NCBI RefSeq assembly: GCF_964204865.1 | Contig: NC_135257.1 | Location: 2,728,001-2,792,000 of the forward strand | Length of the DNA stretch: 64,000 bases | Origin: Styela clava | Taxonomy: Eukaryota > Chordata > Ascidiacea > Stolidobranchia > Styelidae | Direction of reading: 5' to 3' | In this document: one piece after another, positions 1 through 28,817 of the stretch | Layout: every line of letters begins with the position of its first letter | How positions within the stretch are numbered: position 1 is the stretch's first letter | The notes under the pieces: model-generated | What the model was told of the DNA's origin: nothing | Databases searched by the model: none | What the model saw: only the letters and a program-made list of their open reading frames with translations | Made by a program: the position numbers and the translations under genes

Positions 1-387
1 TTGGAGGCGGTGTATTTTTGAATATGGAAAACGATTACATAGTACATTTTAACAATCTATTTTTAGCTTCAAGTCAACAGTAGGAAATGTTCAAAGCTAA
101 GCTCAAGTTGTAATAACTAGGAAGGGTCAGAAAATATTTACATGTACACATAAGAGAACCTGAGTATGATATGCAAAAAAGTAAACTAAAAGTGAACTAA
201 GAATATCCGATATAATATTAACGCAATTACCGGTGTTAGCACACAATAGGCTACTAACGTTTAGTCACAAATGATAATACAACACCCGGTTACATGTTTC
301 CCTTGTTCCATGATGAGAAATGGAGTATGTTCATACTAGTTAGTCTATATGAGATCGTGTTTTATCTGACATTGAATACTAAAAATA

Positions 388-590
388 GGTGACCGTACAT
401 TTGAACCCACGTACATTTGAACCCAGGTCTATATCCGCGGGTTCAATCAATATGCGGGTGCTGAAACCCATGGGTTAGGGTTAGTATGGGTTCAACTATC
501 CGTACAACAAAAAAATTTCCATAGGTGCAATAGTATGCAGGTGCAATTGTCATGGGTTCAAATGTACGTGGGTTCAAATGTAATGGAACC
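388..590. mobile_element. Foldback MITE with 9-bp target duplication
   Basis: Long terminal inverted repeats are visible. The left arm carries ACATTTGAACCCACGTACAT and the right arm carries the reverse complement, ending in AATGGAACC. The element is flanked by the direct repeat CTAAAAATA at 379-387 and 591-599. It is 203 bp and has no coding capacity, so it is non-autonomous. The superfamily is uncertain; an 8-9 bp duplication would fit hAT-like or P-like elements. Confidence 0.75.
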
Positions 591-3297
591 CTAAAAATAT
601 GGTATATATGTCGTTTTCTGACCGCGTGATAGTTTGATATATAAATGTCAACATTTTCTGTGTAACCATAATAATGAGTTGACAGGTGTCTATATTGAGG
701 TAAATTTGAATAAGTATAAGCACGCTTGCATACAAATATTAGGCCACTGATCAGTATTTAAAGATATATGAAATTAGCGATGACGTACGAACGCTGAATC
801 CTCGACTATACAGAGCATAAGCTGGATTCTCGCAGACTGTTACAGCATATGGCCTCGAGTCTCGATTTCAATCCCATACCCCACATATCTGAACGAAGCG
901 AAACTAAATGTCTCAATTTAACAAATCGCATCTAAGAAGTTGACGATTTGGAGGTCACGCCCGAATGCACCTAAGTCGACAAAAGTTAGGATGTTATCCC
1001 TCAATGCTAAAACCATTTCCTAAGACACTGTTGAGCCATGGTCTGCCTTGACAACAACTACACCATGTCAAATACTTGTGGTTAAGCCAAACGCAGAATT
1101 ATCCGGATTTTCTGTCTTCTTATAACAAACCCTGTGGGGTGGTTATCTGTTTGTTACCTCTCATTACCTCCACGCAACTTATTTCGTTTTGCCACCGCAC
1201 ACATTCCAAACTTTTTTACAAACGAAAACCACCAGACTTGGAACGTGACTCTCATAGATTTCACTTTCCGTCCTCTAAAATAACCGCAACGAGATTAGAA
1301 TGTGTGTATTCGAATTCGACTAAGTAGCTTGATTGTGTTCAAACTTTGAACCCGGAACAATTCCTCATTCAAAAACAAGAGCTTGGACTATGAATTCAAA
1401 GTTTTAAACCAATGACGTAAAGCCACCATAGAACTAAGTATACATTTACACATATATGTAGTAATATCGTTCTGTCCCTACAGGTCGGACTATTTCCGGC
1501 CGTCTTCTAAACATAGATTTAATAAATTAAATTATAATTTGTTCGCATATCGCAAGTATCACATCCGGAAGGCATGATTCACGAAATATGACGTTATAAT
1601 GTAGACGTGGAAATTTTAGGGGTGATTTGTTGTCGTACAATCATCGGTAATAATGAGTCAAAACATGGTCCCAGGAGAAAAACTAAAAATTTGTGACGTC
1701 TTACAAAAATATTTATTGACGAACTATTTACTGTGGGAACCACGATAAACAGGCTAACTGAGTTTAACATGTAGTGGTGTTCAAGTATCATGCGGTTTTA
1801 CAGCCTGAGTTACCTAAGTCTGGATAAGAATCAATCGTACATTATTATTATATATATCGCAAAAGGACAGATTACAAATTCCCACGTAACTGGATTAAAT
1901 ATTAATTACACAGCAGAGGAGGCAAAACTGAATAAAATTCGACATATCCATGCGCATAGTGCTAGTTATTAAGCAGAATGGAGAATGGCATTATGAAACT
2001 ATAACAAGAGAGATCAAATCAACACTTAAAATTTTGAGATATTCAGGATTTCATTTAAAACAAATTACACTACAATGTATCGACCCTTCCGCCAAATTTT
2101 ATTATCTTAAAAAGCCCAAACTGGGTCATAAGTTAACAAGTATGACACAGACAGGTAATTTGTGAAATCACTGTTTTCTATATTTAGTGGTGATATCGTA
2201 GGTTAAAGAGAAAACTACCTATCGATGAGCTGGTTACGTTGATTTACATTTATTATTAGTATTCTATCTTGCGATTTAATTAAGTAACAAAATATAAAAA
2301 ATCTTTTTTACTAAATGTTACAGATCATGAATCATGATCAATATTCACATAACTATATATTTATATAAGTGACAAATTTAGTGGGGAAATTTGATCATGA
2401 GTAAAACAGTATAAAAATCGTTCCCAATCTATAACTGCACAAATAAAGGTCGCGTAATACCAATACTTTAGGATTCTGATATATGCTGCATTTACATTAC
2501 GTTTAGAAGAAATTGCGGCTCTGGGCGAAGAAAAAGTATGAAAATTACAAAAAAAGAGACTTGATAATAACCATCATGATAATTACCATTACATATATAT
2601 CATTATCATTTAACAAAAACACTACCAAACAGGTGGTTTTTTCATATGTGGCGCATATTAACATTACGGTCTAGTAGTTACAAGTCAAAACATCAAATAT
2701 TAGGCGATTAAATAAAAATAAATTAATTTTCGGTAAATTCGGTTATCCGTTTTTTTAATGGACGCCCACATATAACAACAAAAAATCAGTTCTTTTTACT
2801 ACTTTGTAAGTTTCGCACACTAAAAGCTATAACGCCTCATAATTCCAATATAATCGAGTATGGGTTGTTCCAGGAGCACTGACAACATACAAAATAGACT
2901 GCGTCGACAACAGAAATCTTTGAGCGTATTTAAATATTTATGCATAAGTGAATGGCACTAGGACAATTTTCTCATCAATGTTCGATAATAAGAAATCGTA
3001 ATTGCATATTTTATGGAATCTTTTCATCCTCAAGATAAAAATTTACATAAATTATTGTCGAAAGCGTCATTCATATTTTTTTCCATGAGTGCTACCTTTT
3101 AACAGCAATGGATTAATATGAATAATTGGAGTTGAATGGAGCCATTATGCATAAAGAGCAAACACAAATTCGTACGTTTGACGTAAACACGTCGATTCGT
3201 ATTATGAATATGAACCAAATTGAATCGAGTGTATAAGTAGATATAAATTAACAATCGATTTTTTTTTATCAGTTTGAATTCAATTCAACTTCATGGA

Positions 3298-3365
3298 TGT
3301 ACCCGAAATTTCAGTAATCTGGGACGCTTTGCCCAAAATCTATGTTCTATATTGAATATGTTCCT
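3298..3365 (+). repeat. Dispersed repeat copy
   Basis: It shares TGTACCCGAAATTTCAGTAA and the following GGGACGCTTTGCCCAAAA block with the copies at 5586-5655 and 41049-41110. No ends were defined. Confidence 0.45.
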
Positions 3366-5585
3366 GGGGGGGCACCATGTATATCCAACTTAGGTAGACT
3401 CCCTAAACAAATAAGTTGTTTAAGTTGTTATTATCCTAAATTTTGCTTTATTCCTATACAACAAATATATTTCAAGATTATATATTACGCAACAAATTTA
3501 ATTTCTAGAGAACTGTCCATTTACTTTCCATTCTTCACAACTATTGGTGTGGGCGTCCAGACCACGCGATTTGTGAAATTTATTTCTGCAAGAACGCAAC
3601 AAACAAACACGATTTACCGATCAATATTTAGCCACCGTAGGAAGCAAAAAACGATAAACATGATTGTGGTTTAGAAATACATCAAGTGAAACATGCTGAT
3701 TACAAACTGTTTCGTTTATTCAAAGATAAAAAGTACACTTATTCATATTTGGGCAATGTTTAATAATTTACGACGGTGAATGAGAAACTGGAGCAATGGT
3801 GATTCAAAAAATCTGAATCCAAAACCCAGTGCAATCTACAAATAAATATACTTGACTTATTATCTGTAAGTGCTATGCGTATATAAGAAGATACATAAGG
3901 TATACAATTGCGATTAAGCCTTCGCCAGCAAAAAATACGCAGACAATGTCGAGTATAGCCCGATACCAGTCACAACTTACGAATAGTGTATTGCACAATA
4001 TTAAAACTGCTATGCTATTCAAAAACGGATAGAAACATTTGGAAGCGATCAATGAGCAAACAAGATGAAGTTTTTTCAATAAGTTACCATGATATCCAGC
4101 CGTAAATGAATTTCGCGATATTTAAACTTCCATGAACTGCAATGAACACTGGTGAACAAATCTACTGATGTAGGTAAACGATCATGAGCTTATGATATGC
4201 CACTTAATTACAAGTCTAACCGTCTTTCCTCTTTCCCATGAAAATGAAATTTTATTTATTCTTTATTCCGATGAAACCAACTTTCGACGCACATTTCGTC
4301 ATTTATCCAATTTTATAATTGTATAAAATCAGGAAATCAAAACAACCATGTCTATATTTAGAAAAATGCGATGACGTTGAAAATTTAGTACGATTGATCT
4401 AAAAAGAGATACCATGAAACGATAGTATTCTAATACGAAGCCATAACGATGGACGAAATGCATCAGATTTAAACGCATTCAAGGCAAGCCAAAGATCAAG
4501 GCACAGCTGCTAAGCGTAAGGTCCTTCTATTGTGGATCATTTCTAACATAGCTATAATAGGCAACCAAAACGGAAGGCACAATGAGTCTATTATCCTCGA
4601 GACATAAATTTAAATAAAATAAACACAATTCTATAACACATTGTGGTATTATCAATGGTCTCTTGGTGAATAAATAGAGTTCAAAATCACAGACGCTTCT
4701 ATTCCTACGAGACGCATAAAGTTAAATCCCAAAAGAATTCGAACCGGACTTTAACGAGGGGTAGTGAAATTTATTGAAAATTACGGAGTCACGATCAAGA
4801 ACGGTCCATAGAAACTATGCCCAACAAACTTTAGTATCTTTGATTCTTGCTTAGTCATATTAAATCTCTTCAGCGGTTTGAAACATTAGCGGCTAAGTTC
4901 CCATCAGTACGATCAAACGATGTGCTGAAATTCAATTTAGGTTTTGGCGCTTCAACGGATATTGGCAATTTCTTTGACTAAAGCAAATAATTATTGTTGA
5001 AAGCAGATGAAACACAACATGAAAAACAATTAAGTAATGCCCAGAAAATGAAATAACAAATTGAGATGATTCATACATTAACACGGGGTCAAAAAGTCAA
5101 TTTCACAATAGCAAATACAAATATTATCTATGATTACTACATAAATGTTTAACATATACACCCTAATGAACATAAAAATATAATCTCATATTTTATTACT
5201 CGAATATCAAAGAAATTGTACTTCTCCCAGAAGTGTATGTACCAATATGGGAGTAACTAATTTTAATCGTCTACTTTACATCAACTTGTGTAAAGGGACG
5301 GAAGCCTATGGGTCTATTTACTTGGCCAACATAGACAGTCCCCGAACAGGTAATAGAACGAAAAATAAGGGCAATCGGAATAAAATCACGGCCCAACCCT
5401 AACCTGGCACACACACTATACGGGAGTACCATAAAAACAAGGGAAACATAAAATCGACCGTACACTTTCATTATTTCCTGGAATTCGGGTTAACCCCAAA
5501 AAACTAAACACATAAATTCCTTAATTTCTTCTACATAAATGAAGAAAATTTATTTAGCACTTGAACCTATCTTTGTGTATCTTTG

Positions 5586-5655
5586 TGTACCCGAAAGTTT
5601 CAGATATCGAGGAGGCTTTGCACAAAAGTTATGTTCTCTCTGGAATATGTTCCAA
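5586..5655 (+). repeat. Dispersed repeat copy
   Basis: It shares TGTACCCGAAAGTTTCAG and GGCTTTGCACAAAAGTTATG with the copies near 3298 and 41049. No ends were defined. Confidence 0.45.
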
Positions 5656-6021
5656 AATACTGAACAGGATTCTGTTTTTTCGGGCCAATCTGTATGTATA
5701 ATCCTATTCAACTCATGTTACAGCAAGTTACGGAACGGAGAACCAGAAGCTCGAATTCCAGACGAATTGATTCCGATGCATATCGTGGTGTGATAACAAT
5801 CATGTGATGGACGTGTTGAAATGAGTATACTAGTAATATAAGACGCAGTGGAGGAAAACCTATTGTACTATTACCACAATAAATGCTGCTATGACGAACT
5901 ACATTTAGATGACTGAACGCACATTAATGAAAGCAAAAGCGTCCATGATAACCAACGATGCAAGTTGATACTCCACAAAATGAATTCGAAATACGATACT
6001 ATTTTCCGCGAGGATGTTGGC

Positions 6022-7170
6022 TTTAGATTTAGTACTAAACAATTTGAGCCTTTCAATAACCACGTTTTGCATAATTGGAGTATATTCGCATGGCTAAGCA
6101 GGCATATATGTTATAAACTGCTATTTTACCAGAATTAGACTCATAATAACAACAGTTATATAATAGAGTACCATAGAAATTTTGAACGTAAATCAAAATA
6201 ACGGATATTTAAAATGTTGTTGCTTGATTTAAAATTCAAAATACTATTTTCTTGTACCTCTGTGTAGTAATTCAACTGAATTATTATTTGAGAGCAATTG
6301 ATACTCTCACCTGCTCGGATACGTGCAATGTATAGTATTAATCTAAATTCTCGGCTAATTATGTTTGTACTGCAAGATGCATAAAAATTCTTATAGATAC
6401 ACAAAAATAAATGGAATCCGAATTACAATAAAACTAACCAAATCCTGACACTGACTCACCTGTAATCTGTTTTTTCGTCTTGAAACCCTCCCGGAACCAG
6501 CAGAACAAATGAAATAACTGACCCCAATGGACTCGGATATGACATCATGATACGAGTCATGAAGCATCGAATTTTCATAAAACGCCTTTTATATCGTCAT
6601 ATATTGCCACGTATTGTTTGTTTATTATATTTGATGCTCTATTTGGAAATCGCGATAGGCCAGACACAATTCTCAACAAAGCCAATTTTAATGCATGTTT
6701 ATCTGGAGTATACCATGTGCAGAGTACATTAAGATACATCAAATTTGATGTCAGCATGTTTGTAGTTCCCCTTCTAATGTTGAATTTCTTTAGTATATGT
6801 TTTTATTTGTGAAAGCATGTGATGTTGTCGTCAAATCATCCAGATGAATGGAGTTTTAAGTTTTAAAGAGATTGAAGGGTTTTATTAAAGAGATTGATTG
6901 TAAGCCACACTCGATGACCATTTGATTTAATGATTTAATTAGCAAATACATATTAAGTTGAATTCAACATCAATTATATGTAAATTATATTATCACTTGT
7001 ATTTATCCTTCTGAGTGTATATATAGGAGCGATATAAATATTTCAGATCCCCTAATGCTGCAGCCCATGCTCTCAAAAACAGTATTTTTAGGATTAGATT
7101 TGGTATTAAAACAAATGGAGGCTTTCAATTATAACGTTTTACGTATTTGGAGTATCTTTGCATGATTAAT
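6022..7170 (+). repeat. Pair of diverged direct repeats
   Basis: About 6022-6098 and 7091-7170 align along their length: TTTAGTACTAAACAATTTGA versus TTTGGTATTAAAACAAATGG, then CTTTCAATAACCACGTTTTG versus CTTTCAATTATAACGTTTTA, then TTGGAGTAT in both. The function is unknown; an old duplicated transposon fragment is the simplest reading. Confidence 0.45.
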
Positions 7171-7513
7171 TTTTTTTTTATTCCATATATTTACCGTTCT
7201 TCGTGTATATAAAACATAGAGATTATATTTTTAGGCCCATTAATACAACAATCCTTGCTCACAAAAATGTTATTTTTAGAATTTAGGATTTCCAAAATAT
7301 GTATTTTTGTATATGTTGATATTCTCGGTGTAAAATATCGATTTAAGTTAGGTTTTTGGAGGTAAAATTTGTCTTATATTACAATTTTATTTAAAAATGA
7401 AATCCTATTCCGATCATTAGGAATGAAACTTGTTTACATAGCATATTCTGAATATGCAATTTATTTTACCGTTCTTTTTCACTTTATCAAATAAACATAA
7501 AAATATGACTCAC

Positions 7514-20211
<12,698 letters not shown>

Positions 20212-22179
20212 CTAAAAATATAATAAAAGCAATTTACCAGTTACAATATATAAAAGTGAAATAGAAGCTAGCAAGGTTTTTGAAAGTGATTCATCACCTT
20301 ACAGCAAGTTACAGTGTAACATATGTTCCACAAATATTGGCATATAAGTAGGTTCGACAATCAAAAATCTAACGCATAAATCATTTATGAGAGTAAATGG
20401 GAAAAAATATTCTGTTATGCAAATGAAAGAATAATCAGTTAGTTTCACTTCTCAAACAAATTCTGAATCATCGTCATCGTGTTTTTTATTGTTTGTCAAA
20501 TGTTGAGGCGATCCGTCAATTTTTGCATTGAAGCATATTTTAAAATATAATTCTCACATATTATGACTCTTTTCTTCCTAGCGAGTTATTGATTTTAAAC
20601 ATGTTTTTATTGTGTGAACATGAAACATAATTTCTAAATAAACCTGCATTAAAAATTAATTCAATATACCTTTGAATAACATAGCTGGAATAATTGGTTG
20701 TTGTGTGAATTGTATCTGATACATTAGCATTTTAATTTTGCTATCAGTTTCTAAGAAAAAAATTAAACATATTTTTGAGTAATAATATAATAATATTACA
20801 ACATTAAAAAAGTGACTATCTGAAACTTAAAACATGCATTTCCAAATCGCCTATGCACGAAAACAACGGTGATAGAAATACTTGCATTTTAAACAGATTC
20901 CAACTGAAAAAATATATCTAATTATGGCAGTCCAAAAAAATATCCTGATTATCTATTATTATTATTATTATGCACTTTAACAATACACGCACAACTATAA
21001 AAATGTCCCAACAAGATATCCCAACTCAGGTAAATATACATATAACATATACCTGAGCTGCAAATTCAAATTGATCTCATTAAAATATAATCAAGTAATA
21101 ACGAACATTCAAGCCTAAGCTCTGAATAACACACCATGAATAGTATGAAAAAATTTGAGTACCTTTTGACAGGTTCTCCATATTACAAATCATTTTGACA
21201 ATTAAACCCTTCGATGTTATTTTAGAAACAGATGGAAATTTTGAAACGAAATAAAATAGAAAAAAGCGACATATTGAAAAATTAAAGTGAGAAATTAAAA
21301 ATAATATATGAATGCATAAATTCTCGAAAAAAAGAATACAATTCTTCTCCTGATACAGAACATAAGCATTGATTAATTCTGTAATGATCTAAGACAGTAT
21401 GAAGTTATAAAGCTGCTTGATAAAAACAAGTATTGGTCAATAAACTATTCAGTTACTGAAGCAGAGGCCAGGTGTTTTACACATAATTGCGAATTTGTGA
21501 AAGCTGTAATGTAGAAAAGGGTTTCAAAATATTTAAGAATTTTCATACAACCTACTGGTAAGTATATTATTATTATCAACTTTTCCCCGATAAAATATAA
21601 AGGTTGTATAATTATGTCACATATAATTTATTATTCTAATTCCACGGATCCGGCTTATAAAGTACAATTCTGTACTATCTTTACCATCATGCAAGAAATA
21701 TATCTTGACAGATCAAACACATGATGAGCAAACGTCTAATTCATCCACACTGGATCTGCTGATTTACCAATATGTCATTAAAAGTGTGCCTCTATCTAAG
21801 ATGTCAACATAATATATGACCTAGTATTCTGGATTGCAAATATTTAAAATTGATTGAATAAAAGGATAGTAATTTGGTTTTGAATATAGCCATCTTTTTT
21901 AAATATCATTATTTCTGATTCATATGAAAATTAATATTTTTTTCTGTAAAACATCATATTTTTTCTGCTAAATCACCATAGTCTGTAATAATATCAAGAA
22001 AAAAAAACAGTTAAAATTGGGTAGACATGGATGCTAGAAATTGTTGAATAATAAAATTCTGAAGAACTGCAGCAGATGACTTGATAGTGCAAGCAAATGA
22101 CAAATGACAAAAGTGATCATTTCAGTGACTAAGCATACTGAAACATTGTCATATCATTCAGACATTTTTTTTTTCATAT
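20212..22179. other. Intergenic, BCAS3 to CHMP4
   Basis: About 2 kb of AT-rich DNA between the 5' end of BCAS3 and the 3' end of CHMP4, both on the minus strand. No conserved frame was seen. It should contain the CHMP4 3' UTR and the BCAS3 promoter or an upstream non-coding exon. I see no clear TATA element or CpG-rich stretch. A short ATT microsatellite lies near 20957-20971. Confidence 0.5.
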
Positions 22180-22833
22180 TCAGCTTGCCATCCAATTTTC
22201 AAGCTGCCTGAGTTCTGCTTCATCATCTTTCACTTTTGCCACTGGAGTAGGTAGATCCGATACTGGGACATCAGGAAGTTCATTTGTTGCTGCACCCACA
22301 TTCAGCAATTCTCTGTCTAGATCTTCCTGCTCTAATTCCTCAAGTTCAGCCATGAGATCATCTTCATCAATGTCTGTGCCAAATCCTACAGGACCTGACA
22401 ATGCGTCACTTATTTCTTGAGCAACTTGTTGTTGCTCTTCAATGTCATCCATAACCTCATGAACATCATCTGCTGACATGTTTCCATGAACCTGTTTCAA
22501 TGCTTTTGCGCCATATTGCATGTTTTTGAAAGTTTGTGCATTTGCTTGTGCATCCTGCAACGCTTCCACTTGAAACTCAATATTTGATAAAGTCCCATCC
22601 ACCTGACCAAGTTGTTTTTCAAATCTCTTCTTTCTTTTAAGTGCTGTTAAGGCTAGCTTTTTATTTTTAGTGCCATGTCTTTTGGCGGTAGCAAGTTCAT
22701 CTTGAATCTTTTTCTCCAAGTATTCTGATTTTTTCTCAAGCATTTCCTGTGTTTCTTTCAATTTCTGGATCGCTTCCTCTCGTGTTGGCTGTTTACTTTT
22801 ACCTCCTCCAAATAACTTTGCTAATCCACTCAT
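22180..22833 (-). CDS. CHMP4: Charged multivesicular body protein 4 (CHMP4/Snf7)
   Basis: This is the core ESCRT-III polymer subunit, which drives membrane scission in multivesicular body formation, cytokinetic abscission and membrane repair. The 217-residue product starts MSGLAKLFGGGKSKQPTREE, the family amphipathic N-terminus. A basic helical hairpin follows (LKETQEMLEKKSEYLEKKI, ALKRKKRFEKQL), then the acidic alpha-5 region with DDIEEQQQVAQEISDAL. The C-terminal DEAELRQLENWMAS matches the ALIX Bro1-binding helix of CHMP4 proteins. I chose the ATG at 22831-22833 over one 102 bp upstream because this N-terminus is conserved, while the upstream 34 residues have no family counterpart. Length fits vertebrate CHMP4 (about 220-230). 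It has no introns, unlike its neighbours. The paralogue (4A, B or C) cannot be assigned. Confidence 0.96.
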   Translation of the reverse strand: MSGLAKLFGGGKSKQPTREEAIQKLKETQEMLEKKSEYLEKKIQDELATAKRHGTKNKKLALTALKRKKRFEKQLGQVDGTLSNIEFQVEALQDAQANAQTFKNMQYGAKALKQVHGNMSADDVHEVMDDIEEQQQVAQEISDALSGPVGFGTDIDEDDLMAELEELEQEDLDRELLNVGAATNELPDVPVSDLPTPVAKVKDDEAELRQLENWMAS

Positions 22834-23077
22834 TTTTCGCAAAACTATTCTTCCAGTAAATACGTGCGTTTTCACTGTGCAGATATAGTTCAGGCAGACA
22901 ACAATTACAATTGCACCACAAGGACGACAAAACAAAGCGATTTTTCCTGAAGCTCATCAGCTGACAAAAACAAAACAAACTTGTCGGCGGTCAACCATGT
23001 AAGAGTTGAAAGGTCATATTGCGACGCCCACTAAATATTATATTTGTCCAGTCTTGCCATTCAGTAATCAGTATTTA

Positions 23078-23345
23078 CTTATAATAAGTATAAGTATATA
23101 AGTATAAGTTTACCAATCTTAAGATCGGTAAGTATGTTGATAGGTATTTGTCTGTGTATGTCTGTTTGTCTGTATGTTAGATGCACGCGATATCTCACGG
23201 AAGCGAGGTTGAATCTGCTTCAAATTTTGCATGTGCATTCGTTATAGCTCGGATCAGAAGCCTATTGGATGGATTATGTCTTATAGTTAGCGAGTTATTA
23301 ATTAATTAGTGATGGGACACACAGTGTCACTATGGAGTAAGACCA
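23078..23345. repeat. Low-complexity patch plus probable repeat
   Basis: Direct AAGTATA repeats are followed by TCTGTCTGT-type simple sequence, then a GC-richer stretch with ATGCACGCGATATCTCACGG and ending near GTGATGGGACACACAGTGTC. The mix is typical of a dispersed repeat. I saw no second copy in this window, so the ends are guesses. Confidence 0.35.
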
Positions 23346-23924
23346 CTGTTTTGGGAGATCCCCTAACCTTCGATCGATAAGTCTTCGGTTTCTAACCGAT
23401 ATTCTAGTTTATTTCTTCATCATGCTGAAAGTACGAACTATACACAAATTAAAGGAAATGTTAAAAAAAAATGCATTATATGGTGAGAGAAGACGCCGAA
23501 AACAATTTCTTTTAACTGTAAATTATATGAGCTCTTTTTATAAACTACAAGTACGGGAACAGAGTACTGGCTGTTAGCGCACGCACCGCTGCCCAACTAG
23601 GGTTGCCAACCGTCCTTAATTGAGTTTTTCTATCCTTGTTCTTTATTATTATTTATTAAGTTTGTAAATTACGCATTTCGTCCATTATTTCTAACATCGC
23701 TTTCCCTATAAGAGCTGCCAAATATTTAGAATTAGATTAAAATATTGGTTGATTACTGTACAGTGCAGTTTACAATAAACAATCGTGTGCCGGAAGTGCG
23801 ACTCAGAAGTTAATCAAGCTCGTTTGAGTTGTTGGTAGTGAGGAAATAGGAGGGCACGTGCTCCTTGCGCTAAGAGGATATGAAGCGGATAATTCAAGAA
23901 ATGAGTAAAAATACCGATACAAAC

Positions 23925-24850
23925 AAAACTGAACACCAACTTCCTACAAATGTAGATTCCGTTGTGACTTGCAAAACGATTGTCGACTATAGATCGTTTT
24001 TCAATTCAGCAATAACATACTAAAAATAGGTCTTGCAGGGAATTCGCTTCCGAAATATCAGAAATTGTTGAATATAGTCAATTTATTTTTCCCTCAGTAA
24101 AAAATAGCATACGGAATTAAAATATATAAAAATTTAACTCGGTTATACTTAGAGAACCGATACCACTTTTGCCGCCGTTACCGATATAAATGAAAATATG
24201 CCGATACCGACGAGGCGATATTTCAAAAAACCGATATTGCCGATATTCTGATACTATTTGATTATTACCTCGTGTACAGATGCATTACCTTAATCAATTC
24301 TGATGCATTGTGCATCGACTCTAGTAATCTCGCTGTTCAATTAGAAAATTCATACGATCCGGTTACTATGGATGGTAAAGTGAATAAATATTCACTTATC
24401 ATATCAAACTGATATATTGCGTTGCGTGCGCAGGAATTTGTGCCAATATAACGTCGTATTTTGTATGTCACACATTGGATAATCTACTAATCTTCGATTG
24501 ATATATTTCATCATAACTTCCCTGTAATATTACAAATGTCAATATAAACATTTGGCAGCGAAAATAGCAAATTTAGTTGAGCTAGTTTGGCTTAATAATA
24601 ACTAAAAACAAGTCAGAATCAAGTTTTAGTTTCTACTCGCGGAGGAGAAATACCGCAAATGTCATGCCGCAAAAAAATAATTTCAAGATTCGTTCTCTAA
24701 CATATTCTTAAACATTCGTAATCAGATTTAAAAGCAAAATATATCGGAAGTATCGGTCTACATTTAGCCGACACTAATACAAATACCGATACCAAAAAAA
24801 TGGTCGATATTGCAAATAACTAATACCGATGGCGATACATTAATAAATCT
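23925..24850. repeat. CCGATA-rich segment, probable decayed DNA transposon
   Basis: The words ACCGATACC, CCGATATTGCCGATATT and ATATCGGAAGTATCGG recur in direct and inverted orientation near 23925, 24155-24245 and 24745-24835. Such inverted CCGATA blocks are common at ends of old DNA transposons. A similar block occurs at about 55030-55125. No coding frame is left and no target duplication could be defined. Confidence 0.4.
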
Positions 24851-25818
24851 TTAGTTACAATGGGTGAGGGAAAACGCGGGGACCCAATACTGGTTATTGA
24901 GCAGCCACACCCAAGGTTCTAATATCTAATAAGGTCAGGAACCAACAACGGCCATTAGTATTTATTAAACTAAACGGCAGACTTGCTCTGAACATAGATG
25001 TCCTTTTCCATGAAATCGCATTATTTAAAAAAAATTATTATTCAAAGTTCGAATTCACAATTGTGTAAATAATATCATCAAGATATATCATTAGTGCTTC
25101 GGCCCCGGGGACATCGGAGTACATAAAGATTAGACAACAGTTGCTGAAGTCGGCTCATCCGAGATTAGCCGTGGAAACAAACGGAAAGCAATAGTTCAGA
25201 TTGATCCGCAGAGGCTGTAATGAAGCCTTGACAAGTAAGTCAAAGAATTGCCGTCCTGTGTGTTTGTCCTTTGTTTTGTATTTTTTTTTTTATATGGAAG
25301 TGTTCAAAATAAATTATTTATTTATATTAAAATATTTGACGAAATAATATCGCATTAATTTTTAGATCATGTTGAATGAGTTCCGAATTTCTTGGCTATT
25401 GCTAATAAGTAAACGGCTGCCACACACTTGTAAGTTTACAAGTATATGACTGACTTTAGTCAATTATCCCATATGTTAGGTTGACAAGACGATGTGGCAA
25501 TAAATATATATATTAATAATAATAATTAAACCATCCTTTTCAGATTTTCTCCCATATGATACCTATACATAACATATAAATACCATTGTATGCAACAGTG
25601 AATTACTGTAAAAGAAATTTTCAATTTTTCATCTAAATTTATCCGCGTAGAATTAGTATTTAATTTAGTTATTGTTTACATTTTGAGGTTTTATATTCAG
25701 TTAACCATGGTTTTATGTCCTTTATGGCTTTTCAGTTACGTTGATCTCGGCCTATTACAGTATTGGATGAATTGAGTCTATAATTCAGTTTTCAAAAGGG
25801 AAATACTCTTGGTTTCAG

Positions 25819-28789
<2,971 letters not shown>

Positions 28790-28811
28790 CCACAAAATAA
28801 TAATATTTAAG

Positions 28812-28817
28812 AATAAA
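28812..28817 (+). terminator. RCAN polyadenylation signal
   Basis: A canonical AATAAA lies 23 bp after the RCAN stop codon. It is the first such signal downstream and the likely cleavage signal, which would give a very short 3' UTR. Confidence 0.55.

Larger units (their letters stand above)
1..7513. other. Gene-poor left flank, no recognised exons
   Basis: This AT-rich stretch holds no open frame that I can tie to a known protein on either strand. It lies downstream of the last BCAS3 exon that I could find, so it is either a long BCAS3 intron or intergenic DNA. The structures seen are a foldback MITE at 388-590, two copies of a short dispersed repeat (about 3298-3365 and 5586-5655) and a diverged pair of related segments (about 6022-6098 and 7091-7170). 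A donor-like end near 6470 (minus strand) follows a short open stretch that I could not match to any BCAS3 region. Confidence 0.6.
22834..25818. other. Divergent intergenic region between CHMP4 and RCAN
   Basis: No gene was seen. The region should hold the promoters of minus-strand CHMP4 and plus-strand RCAN. It contains an AAGTATAAG-rich low-complexity patch (23078-23115), then a block with TGTCTGT repeats and a conserved-looking non-coding stretch (about 23130-23345). Further right is a segment rich in CCGATA and TATCGG words (about 23925-24850), probably a decayed DNA transposon. A poly-T run lies near 25280. Confidence 0.5.

Noticed and set aside
6440..6560. A further BCAS3 exon ending at a GTGAGT donor on the minus strand
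   Set aside because: None of the three frames resembles the BCAS3 C-terminal region and no acceptor in phase was found.
22834..22935. N-terminal extension of CHMP4 by 34 residues
   Set aside because: The hydrophobic extension has no counterpart in the family, and the internal start MSGLAKLFGGG is the conserved one.
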